From Candidatus Endomicrobiellum agilis (GTDB lineage Bacteria > Elusimicrobiota > Endomicrobiia > Endomicrobiales > Endomicrobiaceae), in contig JAIXMX010000005.1 of the NCBI GenBank assembly GCA_020328155.1, forward strand, positions 22,173-86,172: a DNA stretch of 64,000 nucleotides. Direction: 5' to 3'. How positions within the stretch are numbered: the first letter of the stretch is position 1; each line of letters starts with the position of its first letter. This document shows, in pieces, positions 27,956-35,423 of the stretch. The notes under the pieces are model-generated. The model ran no database searches and was not told where the DNA came from. It was given only the letters and a program-made list of their open reading frames with translations. The translations under genes and the position numbers were made by a program.

Positions 27956-29037
27956 ACTCCCCCCTTTTGAACGTTTGATATTTTTTCAAAGGCGTCCCAT
28001 AATCCAAATATGTACATTATACCGAGAGATCTGTCGTATAAACCATATCCGGGTCGGGGTTTTTCGTCCCATATATGCCGCCCGTGATCGGGACGAACAT
28101 AATACTTATAGCCTATATCGTGGTATGCCTTTACAATTTCTGTTATGTCAAGCGAACCATCGGAAGTTTTATGAGAAGTTTCTGTAAAATCGCCGTTTTC
28201 AAAATGCCGGATATTGCGTATATGCGCAAAATATATTCTGTCGCCGAACTCCCGCACCATAGCCGCGACATCATTTTTTATACAGGAGCCTAGCGACCCG
28301 CTGCACAGCGTGAGTCCGTTTGAGGGATTGTCAACAAGGTTTAGAAATTTTTTGATGTTGTCCCTGCAGGTTATTATGCGCGGAAGACCGAATATACTCC
28401 AAGGAGGATCGTCGGGATGTATTGCCATTTTTATGCCGCTTTCCTGCGCGGCAGGAATAATTTCCTGCAAAAAATATTTCAAATTTTCCCAAAGCTCATC
28501 CTCTTTCACGCCCTCGTATGCTTTAAAAAGTTCTTTTATTTTTGAAAGTCTCTCCGGCTCCCATCCGGGCATTGTCAAAAGTCCTTCTTGTTTTGACATC
28601 TGCTCCAAAAACTCAATTGGGTTTATGCTGTCCACCTTAGCTTTTTCATAGAAAAGCGCTGTGGAACCGTCGGACTGCGGTTTGTACAAGTCGGTGCGCG
28701 TCCAATCAAAAACCGGCATAAAGTTATAACATACGACTTTTACGCCGGCTCTGCCGAGATTTTTGAGTGTGTCTTTATAATTTTCTATATATTTTTTTCG
28801 CGATGGAAGACCAAGCTTGATATCTTCGTGAACGTTGACGCTTTCCACAACGTCCGTATTGAAATTGTATTTTGCGGCTTGCGCTTTAACTTCTTCAATG
28901 CGCGCGATAGGCCAGCATTCCCCTGCCGGTATGTCATGCAATGCCCATACTACACCTTCGACGCCGGGTATCTGCCTTATATGTCTCAGTGGTATAGTAT
29001 CGACATTTTCTCCGTACCACCTAAAAGTCATTTTCAT
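27925..29037 (-). CDS. uxuA: mannonate dehydratase
   Basis: A 370-residue enzyme that removes water from D-mannonate to give 2-keto-3-deoxygluconate, using Fe2+/Mn2+. Conserved stretches include FRWYGENVDTIPLRHIRQIP at the start, VVCYNFMPVFDWTRT, MAIHPDDPPW, LCSGSLG and YVRPDHGR, which hold the metal ligands. The length is close to the family norm (about 350-395). An AGAGAGG element precedes the ATG at 29037. It lies 3 bases after kdgK and overlaps uxuB, in the middle of the operon. Confidence 0.96.
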   Translation of the reverse strand: MKMTFRWYGENVDTIPLRHIRQIPGVEGVVWALHDIPAGECWPIARIEEVKAQAAKYNFNTDVVESVNVHEDIKLGLPSRKKYIENYKDTLKNLGRAGVKVVCYNFMPVFDWTRTDLYKPQSDGSTALFYEKAKVDSINPIEFLEQMSKQEGLLTMPGWEPERLSKIKELFKAYEGVKEDELWENLKYFLQEIIPAAQESGIKMAIHPDDPPWSIFGLPRIITCRDNIKKFLNLVDNPSNGLTLCSGSLGSCIKNDVAAMVREFGDRIYFAHIRNIRHFENGDFTETSHKTSDGSLDITEIVKAYHDIGYKYYVRPDHGRHIWDEKPRPGYGLYDRSLGIMYIFGLWDAFEKISNVQKGGVWSGTKRWLS

Positions 29038-29040
29038 ACG

Positions 29041-30066
29041 TTACCTCTCTACGCGCCCAGAAGCGTTGCCGCCGGCGAGTTTTTTGACCTCGTCAAGCGA
29101 AACTTGGTTATAATCTCCTTCTATACTGTGTTTTAAGCAGCTTGCCGCAACCGCAAATTCTATTGCTTCCTGACCTGCATATCCGTTTATTAAGGAATAT
29201 ATCAGTCCCGCGCCGAAAGAATCGCCTCCGCCTACGCGGTCGACAATATGAACCAGATACTCTTTACTGAAGAAGAAATCATTGCCGTCGTAAAGCATAG
29301 CCGCCCAACGGTTATCGCTGGCGGAAATAGAACTTCTAAGCGTTATTGCCACTTTTGAGAAATTAAATCTTGCCTTTAATTCCTGCGCCACTTCTTTATA
29401 GCCTTCATGGTTGACTTTGCCGGCGGCTATGTCTGTGTGTTTTGCTTTTATGCCAAAGACATCTCCCGCGTCTTCTTCATTTGCTATACAGACATTTACA
29501 TATTTGCAGATATCGCCCATAACTTTGCCGGCTTTCTCTTTAGACCAGAGTTTATTCCGGTAGTTCAAATCGCAGCTTATAGTGATGTTTCTTTCTTTGG
29601 CATATTTGCAGGCTTCAAGGCATATTTCGGCGATATTGTCGCTTAACGCAGGCGTAATGCCCGTGAAGTGGAACCACTGAGCGTCTTCAAAAATTTTATT
29701 CCAATTAAAATCTTCTTTTGACGCCGCGGACACGGACGATCCCGCTCTGTCGTAAATAACTTTAGATGGACGCTGGCTTGCGCCCTTTTCTAAAAAGTAT
29801 ATGCCGACGCGATCCCCGCCGCGCGCTATAAAAGAGGTGTCAACGCCGTATTTTCTTAAAGAATTTATGCCTGCCTGTCCGATTTCGTGTTTAGGCATTT
29901 TGCTTACAAAGGCTGCTTTCAGTCCAAAATTTGACAGAGAAACGGAAACGTTCGCCTCGCCGCCTCCGTAAGCGGCGCCGTATCTGTCAGCTTGTGAAAA
30001 ACGATAGTATCCTTCCGGCGCAAGTCTAAGCATCAACTCTCCGAATGTTATTACTTTCTTTGACAT
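29041..30066 (-). CDS. kdgK: 2-keto-3-deoxygluconate kinase, PfkB family
   Basis: A 341-residue ribokinase-like sugar kinase that phosphorylates 2-keto-3-deoxygluconate to KDPG. It starts with KVITFGELMLRLAPEGYYRF, a KdgK signature, has the PfkB glycine-rich motif GAAYGGGEANVSVSLSNFG near residue 35, and ends with the catalytic-base motif RVGGGDSFGAGLIYSL. It fits between the aldolase gene upstream and uxuA downstream, with only 3 bases to uxuA. Confidence 0.94.
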   Translation of the reverse strand: MSKKVITFGELMLRLAPEGYYRFSQADRYGAAYGGGEANVSVSLSNFGLKAAFVSKMPKHEIGQAGINSLRKYGVDTSFIARGGDRVGIYFLEKGASQRPSKVIYDRAGSSVSAASKEDFNWNKIFEDAQWFHFTGITPALSDNIAEICLEACKYAKERNITISCDLNYRNKLWSKEKAGKVMGDICKYVNVCIANEEDAGDVFGIKAKHTDIAAGKVNHEGYKEVAQELKARFNFSKVAITLRSSISASDNRWAAMLYDGNDFFFSKEYLVHIVDRVGGGDSFGAGLIYSLINGYAGQEAIEFAVAASCLKHSIEGDYNQVSLDEVKKLAGGNASGRVER

Positions 30067-30084
30067 TTCAAATCTCCGTTTAAA

Positions 30085-31050
30085 TTATTTTTTCTCGACA
30101 AGATGAACGGCAAAATTCCCAATCTCTTCCTTGAGATATATAGTGCGTAGATTGCCTGCCTCATCGTACGAAGCAGTCTCCTCGTTAAATGCGGCGCCGG
30201 CTTTCTTCAGATAATATACTGCGCGCGTTACGCTGTTTGTGCCTATGGCTATATGTCCGTTTTTACCTAAAAATTGTTTTTTCATCACCTCTACCCCGGA
30301 ACCGGCAAAAAAGGAGATGGAATGTTCTTTCTTTGTAAAACCGAACAAAGTTTCAAATGCGCTTGCTGTTTTATCCGCGGAAGCCGCGTCCGGCGTATTA
30401 ATACCTACGTGCTTTATTTCAAAGCCGAGCATAGTGTGCAGAGCTTCTTTACTTAACTTTGTAATGGTTTCATAGCTGCCGTTTTTGAGCAAGTCCTTGC
30501 CGACCATCCAGCTTCCGCCGCAGGCAATAACTTTATTAAATGAGAGATATGTGTTCAAATTTTTTATGTTAATCCCGCCCGTCGGCATAAATTTTATGTT
30601 TTTATAAGGCGCGGACATCGCTTTAATCATATCGATTCCGCCGGCGGCTTCCGCCGGGAAGAATTTGACGACTTCAAGTTTAGACTTCAATGCGGTTTCT
30701 ATATCGCTCGGCGTCGCGCATCCTGGAATTATCGTAATACCTTTACCAACGCAGTATTCTACAATTTTATGGTTCAGTCCCGGACTCACTATAAATTTAG
30801 CGCCGGCGGCAACGGCTCTGTCAACCTGTTCGACGGTTAAAACCGTGCCGGCGCCGACAAGCATTTCCGGCATTTCCTTTGAGATAATTTTTATTGATTC
30901 TTCTGCGGCTGCAGTTCTAAAAGTCACTTCCGCGCATCCTATGCCGCCCTCATAAAGCGCTCTTGCAACAGGCAAAGCCTGCTGTATATCGTCAATTACG
31001 ACGACCGGCACTATTCCGATATTGGAAATTTCCGTCAAAAATTTATTCAT
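30085..31050 (-). CDS. kdgA: KDPG aldolase fused to a glyoxalase (VOC)-like domain
   Basis: A 321-residue protein. Residues 1-205 are a KDPG/KHG aldolase: ARALYEGGIGCAEVTFRT, GAGTVLT, the Schiff-base lysine in VVKFFPAEAAGG, and MPTGGI. The product is pyruvate plus glyceraldehyde-3-phosphate. Residues from about 213 onward (HVGINTPDAASADKTASAFE to FAVHLVEKK) resemble a single VOC/glyoxalase fold unit, an arrangement seen in some anaerobes and of unknown purpose. First gene of the operon; GGAGC lies 8 bases upstream of the ATG at 31050. An inverted repeat lies in its promoter region. Confidence 0.9.
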   Translation of the reverse strand: MNKFLTEISNIGIVPVVVIDDIQQALPVARALYEGGIGCAEVTFRTAAAEESIKIISKEMPEMLVGAGTVLTVEQVDRAVAAGAKFIVSPGLNHKIVEYCVGKGITIIPGCATPSDIETALKSKLEVVKFFPAEAAGGIDMIKAMSAPYKNIKFMPTGGINIKNLNTYLSFNKVIACGGSWMVGKDLLKNGSYETITKLSKEALHTMLGFEIKHVGINTPDAASADKTASAFETLFGFTKKEHSISFFAGSGVEVMKKQFLGKNGHIAIGTNSVTRAVYYLKKAGAAFNEETASYDEAGNLRTIYLKEEIGNFAVHLVEKK

Positions 31051-31120
31051 TATTCAGCTCCTAATTGCGATTGCAAAAAGATAAAAAAACTCTCTCATTC
31101 TGTTATTTCAACTATAGTTA

Positions 31121-31204
31121 AACAACTTTTAATTGAAAAATGCAAGTATTGATTATCATCTAAATAATATGTTCCGCCCGTCTTTTCAAAAATTAAAAGT
31201 TGTT
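31121..31204 (-). promoter_or_regulatory. 14-bp perfect inverted repeat upstream of the hexuronate operon
   Basis: AACAACTTTTAATT at 31121-31134 and its exact complement AATTAAAAGTTGTT at 31191-31204 flank 56 bases upstream of kdgA. A smaller palindrome (AACTATAGTT, 31110-31119 region) lies between the left arm and the gene. The position fits a two-site operator for a hexuronate regulator; no regulator gene is in the operon. Confidence 0.45.
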
Positions 31205-31268
31205 GTCGCCGATTTGCCAGCAATTATAGTATTTTGTAAAATTATCCGTCGTTGACTGCGAACAGATT

Positions 31269-31340
31269 GCGCCCGTAGCTTAACGGATAGAGCGCCGGCC
31301 TCCGGAGCCGGCAATTCCGGTTCAAATCCGGACGGGCGCG
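31269..31340 (+). tRNA. tRNA-Arg (anticodon CCG)
   Basis: A full cloverleaf is visible: acceptor GCGCCCG with CGGGCGC, a D arm with GCTTAACGGATAGAGC, an anticodon stem CCGGC/GCCGG around loop CTCCGGA (anticodon CCG), and a T arm CCGGTTCAAATCCGG. The CCA end is not encoded. Confidence 0.97.
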
Positions 31341-31450
31341 GTTTTGGTTTATATTTCGTGTTTGCGTTTCTTCAAGTCTCGGGTATGTTTGCGATATTAG
31401 GCGGACTTCCTTCTCTCTCTTACTTGAACGCCAGAATATTTTGCAAATTG

Positions 31451-31480
31451 CAAAATAGAACAGAACAAAATAGAACAGAA
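31451..31480 (+). repeat. 15-bp tandem repeat before a start codon
   Basis: Two exact copies of CAAAATAGAACAGAA lie directly before the ATG at 31482. No normal ribosome binding site is present in this stretch. Confidence 0.85.
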
Positions 31481-31481
31481 A

Positions 31482-32363
31482 ATGATTGATTTTGAAAACA
31501 ATATAGAAAAACTTTATTCAATGATGGACAAATGTTCTATATGTCCGAGAAAATGTGCCGCAGATAGAAACAGCGGACAGAAAGGTCTTTGTAATACTGC
31601 AGACAAGATATTTATCGCAAGCAGTAATATCCACAGAGGCGAGGAACCGCCGGTAAGCGCAGACAACGGATCTGGAGCGATTTTTTTTTCGAATTGTGTT
31701 TTAAATTGCGTTTTTTGTCAGAACTATCCGATAAGCCAGCTCGGCAACGGAAAAGAAGTGAGCGTTGAAGGTTTAGTTGGTATAATGCTCAACCTTCAAA
31801 GCAGAGCCGTTCATAACATAAATTTTGTTACGCCTACTCATTACAGTGCGCAGATTGTAAAATCCGTACACGCTGCCCGCAAAAAGGGTTTGAAGCTGCC
31901 TATACTATATAATTGCAGCGGATATGAAAATATTGAAACTTTGAAACTTCTTGAAGGCACCGTTGATATATATCTTCCTGACGTAAAATATTCTGATGAC
32001 GAAACGGCTTTTAAATATTCCGGAGTTAAGAATTATGTTGAAATAAATCAAATCGCTTTAAAAGAAATGAAAAGGCAAGTCGGCGATTTAACGGTTACCG
32101 CTGACGGCGCGGCTCAAAAAGGCGTTATTGTAAGACATCTGGTTTTGCCTGGAAATATTGAAAATACCAAAAAAGCTTTAGAGTTCATCGCTAAAGAATT
32201 ATCAGAAAGTACTTTTGTGAGTTTGATGTCACAGTATCATACGGCGCATAAATCAAATAATTTTAAAGAGCTGTCGCGCTCCTTAACTAAAGAAGAATAC
32301 GAAGAAGCGGTAAATTATCTCGAACTGTTAAATCTAGAGAACGGATGGGTGCAGAATTTATAG
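31482..32363 (+). CDS. radical SAM protein, PflA-like (COG1313 type)
   Basis: A 293-residue iron-sulfur enzyme. The radical SAM motif C-x3-C-x2-C is at C72, C76 and C79 (NCVLNCVFCQNY). Four more cysteines near the N-terminus (C18, C21, C25, C37) are typical of this PflA-related group and may bind a further cluster. LPDVKYSDD and LMSQYHTAHK are conserved in the group. Relatives are annotated as pyruvate formate-lyase activating enzymes, but the target is unproven; no glycyl-radical enzyme gene is nearby. The ATG directly follows a 15-bp tandem repeat. Confidence 0.82.
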   Translation: MIDFENNIEKLYSMMDKCSICPRKCAADRNSGQKGLCNTADKIFIASSNIHRGEEPPVSADNGSGAIFFSNCVLNCVFCQNYPISQLGNGKEVSVEGLVGIMLNLQSRAVHNINFVTPTHYSAQIVKSVHAARKKGLKLPILYNCSGYENIETLKLLEGTVDIYLPDVKYSDDETAFKYSGVKNYVEINQIALKEMKRQVGDLTVTADGAAQKGVIVRHLVLPGNIENTKKALEFIAKELSESTFVSLMSQYHTAHKSNNFKELSRSLTKEEYEEAVNYLELLNLENGWVQNL

Positions 32364-32819
32364 CAGTACGCGTCTAACCCCTTTATACTTTATTATAGAA
32401 CAAAATGGATATAGCTAAGGTTGCCATTTGAAATAAGATTTATAATATATCAACTCTTAATACCACTGGTGTACGTCAGAATTTGATTAATTTTATCGTC
32501 CATAAAAAAGCAAATTATGATTTTCAAGAAGATGGTTTTATTATGGCTTGTATCACGCCTGTTTACATGACAAACATAAGAACAGGTTCAAATGATGGTT
32601 TGTCCATGTAAACATTGTTTCCCATGTTGTATGCGGCGGACGTCCGAATGGGCTTGGCGTATTGATAATGAAGCTCAAATACGCGAGAGGAACTTATTTT
32701 TAACTTTGACTTATAATAACCTCTGCCCGAGTGTTCGCCTTGGCGGGAAAAGGATATATAGCTTTTTTTGACAGATTGAGGAAAGATTTCCTACTATACT
32801 AAGTTAAGATGCTTTTGCG
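32364..32819 (+). other. gene-free gap with an unidentified coding remnant
   Basis: The plus strand around 32440-32610 reads ISTLNTTGVRQNLINFIVHK and then YDFQEDGFIMACITPVYM before stops, which looks like a fragment of a real protein I cannot name. The rest has no gene. It directly precedes the duplicated rloC end. Confidence 0.35.
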
Positions 32820-32849
32820 GTGAATATGGTAACAAGGTTTGGACGACCT

Positions 32850-33221
32850 TATTATATTAGTCATTTATTAAATATTTACAATATTGCAAAAAATCATGGA
32901 AGTCCAAATCATACAACTGCAAACTCTATCCGGCATATTATTGAAACATTAACATATTTTCAAAATATACTGACTTCAACTGATGATGTTAGCAATTATA
33001 TAGAAACCAATTTCTCCAATGATAAAAATTTGCATACAGCGATACATGATTTATCTCACGGGGCTTGGAGAAGCGAACAGTCGCCAATTCATCCTGACCG
33101 CTATGTTAATATCTGTAAAGCAATAGCAATAATAGACCATATTGAAAAAAAATATGAAGGACAAATAGACTATTGTAAAACAGTCTGTGATAATCAGATT
33201 CTTGGTGAAAATTATAATTAA
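32850..33221 (+). pseudogene. 3' end of an rloC-like gene (nuclease region only)
   Basis: About 124 codons match the last part of the RloC-like protein encoded at 13016-13336, including SIRHIIETL (Arg and Glu of the nuclease triad) and DLSHGAWRSEQ (His). The ATPase, coiled coils and zinc hook are absent. The frame is open from a GTG at 32820, but the first ten codons are unrelated. If expressed alone, it would be a nuclease domain without its regulator, so it is most likely silent. It sits directly upstream of the HTH gene and mod. Confidence 0.85.
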
Positions 33222-33299
33222 ACTTTCCTGCAAAACAGATTATATGCCGGGAGAATGTGCAAAAAGATTAAAAATTAGTTGCGCAAGAGATATTATATA

Positions 33300-33485
33300 A
33301 TGGAAATATTAACTGCTGTTGAAGTTGGCAAGAAATTGAATATCCCGAGATCATTGCTATATTATTTGATGAATACAGGGAAAATATCCTTGCCTGACAA
33401 AAAATCAGCTGTACTACTATTTGGACGACTCAAGTTAGCAAATAACTACGGCAAAAAGCGGAGGTTTTATGCAGAATTTCTCTAA
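33300..33485 (+). CDS. small helix-turn-helix protein upstream of mod
   Basis: A 61-residue protein with a MerR/excisionase-like helix-turn-helix at its N-terminus (LTAVEVGKKLNIPRSLLYYL, then MNTGKISLP), followed by a basic stretch. Its 3' end overlaps the start of mod by 17 bases. The ribosome binding site is weak. It may control the restriction operon. In the inverted copy near 13.0 kb almost the whole gene has been deleted. Confidence 0.55.
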   Translation: MEILTAVEVGKKLNIPRSLLYYLMNTGKISLPDKKSAVLLFGRLKLANNYGKKRRFYAEFL

Positions 33486-35421
33486 GGAATCATTGAATAT
33501 TACCAAAGAAAAATTAAACGAGTTTAAACGATTATTCCCTGAAGTTTTCAGTGAAGGCAAAGTCGATTTCGAACGCCTCAAATTAATTCTCGGCAAAAAT
33601 GCATCAATTTCCGACGAAAGATATGTTTTGAACTGGGAAAACAAAAGAGAAGTGTTTACTGCCATACAAACTACTACGACAAAAACTCTGGGCTTTGCCC
33701 CGGAAGAATCTGTTAAACCTGATTTTACAGAAAATGTATTTATAGAAGGAGAAAATCTGGAAGTATTAAAAATACTCCAAAAGTCGTACTTCGGCAAAAT
33801 TAAAATGATATACATAGACCCGCCCTACAATACAGGTAGTGATAATTTTATATATCCCGACAAATTTTCAGAAACCAAAGAAGAATACCTCAAAAAAATA
33901 AAAGAAAAAGACGAAGAAGGATACTTACTTAAAGAAGGATTATTTCACAAGAATTCCAAAGAAAACGGACAGTTTCACAGCAACTGGCTTAACATGATGT
34001 ATCCAAGATTATTTTTAGCCAAAAACCTTCTTAAAGACGACGGCGTAATTTTTATATCAATAGATGACAATGAGGTTCACAATCTAAGGCTTCTGATGAA
34101 CGAAATCTTTGGGGAAGAGAATTTTGTTTCAGAAATTACATGTCAAAAAAAGACTGGACATTGGAATGTAGAAGCAATTAATACAATTACAGAACACATC
34201 ATAGTATATTGCAAAAACAAAAGTAAAAAAAACGAATTGATGAGTTTTTCAAAAAATCCTCACAACTTAGAAAAATATTTAGAAAGATATAAATATAAAG
34301 ATGAATACATCTCAACAAGAGGAGCTTATTATACAGGCAAGCTGAGCATACATAATAATTCTCCTCGAAGAAATTTTGCTATAGAGTGTCCTGACGGAAC
34401 TTTAACATATCCAAATGGAAGAAAAGAAAAAATACAAGAAGGCTGGAGTTGGGCATGGAATGAGAAAAGAGTTGAATGGAAGCGAAAAAATAATTTCCTT
34501 GAATTTAAAAAATCAAGTAATACAGAGAGCGGCTGGGATGTATGTTATAAAAACTATCTTAACGTAAATAGTAAAGGAAACCCTGTTGAAAGAGGATATT
34601 CACACAAAAATTTAATAGCATTAAATGCTAACGACACATATGCTATGAAAGAATTGTTTGGTACTGCCATATTTAATCACTCAAAATCTGTTAAACTATT
34701 GAAAACTATAATTTCCTTTATAAAATTTTCATCAAGCGACATTGTTCTAGATTTTTTCGCCGGCTCAGGCACAACGGCGCAGGCTGTTATGGAATTAAAT
34801 AAAGAAGACAACGGGAACAGAAAATTTATATGCGTTCAATTACCAGAAAAAACGAAAGAAAACTCTGAGGCATTTAAAGCCGGATATAAGACAATAGCCG
34901 AAATATCTAAAGAACGAATAAGAAGAGCCGCTAAAAAAATTGAAGCCGAAGTTAAAGAAGAATCATCTGCCACATCTTTCCCTCAAGAGGAGCAGAGGAA
35001 AGAATGTACGGATTTAGGATTTAAAGCTTATAAATTGAAAGAATCCAATTTTAAAATCTGGCGCTGCGATACAATTTCCGACGAAAGAGAATTGGAAAAC
35101 CTCGCCGACCTGTTTGAATATCCTTTAAAAGAAGGAACGAAAGCAAAAAACGTACTCTTGGAACTGCTTTTAAAGTTTGGGTATGATCTCAATGTTAAAA
35201 CAGAAATCATAGAAGTAGACGAAGCTAAAATTTATGCCGTAAATAACAACGAACTCATAGTTTGTTTAGAAAAGATATCAAATACAATAATTTCAAAAAT
35301 ATTAGAAATCAAACCATCAAGCTGTTTTATGCTGGACAGCTTGTTTAAGGGGCAGGACAGTTTTAAAACAAACGTCGTGTTACAGCTGCAAGATGCAGAA
35401 ATTAATTTAAAAGTGGTGTAA
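33469..35421 (+). CDS. mod: type III restriction-modification methyltransferase (Mod)
   Basis: A 650-residue adenine-N6 DNA methyltransferase of the beta order: the catalytic motif DPPYNTGSDNFIYPDKF (residues about 119-135) precedes the AdoMet-binding motif DFFAGSGTTAQAVMELN (about 425-441), with the target-recognition region between them. A strong GCGGAGG lies 6 bases before the ATG. It ends 2 bases before res, so the two are one operon. Mod recognises an asymmetric site and methylates one strand. Two truncated copies of its 5' end lie at 12.8 and 17.6 kb on the other strand. No simple repeat is seen inside the gene. Confidence 0.95.
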   Translation: MQNFSKESLNITKEKLNEFKRLFPEVFSEGKVDFERLKLILGKNASISDERYVLNWENKREVFTAIQTTTTKTLGFAPEESVKPDFTENVFIEGENLEVLKILQKSYFGKIKMIYIDPPYNTGSDNFIYPDKFSETKEEYLKKIKEKDEEGYLLKEGLFHKNSKENGQFHSNWLNMMYPRLFLAKNLLKDDGVIFISIDDNEVHNLRLLMNEIFGEENFVSEITCQKKTGHWNVEAINTITEHIIVYCKNKSKKNELMSFSKNPHNLEKYLERYKYKDEYISTRGAYYTGKLSIHNNSPRRNFAIECPDGTLTYPNGRKEKIQEGWSWAWNEKRVEWKRKNNFLEFKKSSNTESGWDVCYKNYLNVNSKGNPVERGYSHKNLIALNANDTYAMKELFGTAIFNHSKSVKLLKTIISFIKFSSSDIVLDFFAGSGTTAQAVMELNKEDNGNRKFICVQLPEKTKENSEAFKAGYKTIAEISKERIRRAAKKIEAEVKEESSATSFPQEEQRKECTDLGFKAYKLKESNFKIWRCDTISDERELENLADLFEYPLKEGTKAKNVLLELLLKFGYDLNVKTEIIEVDEAKIYAVNNNELIVCLEKISNTIISKILEIKPSSCFMLDSLFKGQDSFKTNVVLQLQDAEINLKVV

Positions 35422-35423
35422 AT

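Noticed and set aside
12826..33530. Composite transposon or insertion sequence flanked by inverted repeats
   Set aside because: No transposase gene or target-site duplication is visible; the repeats are pieces of rloC and mod, so recombination of duplicated genes explains them better.
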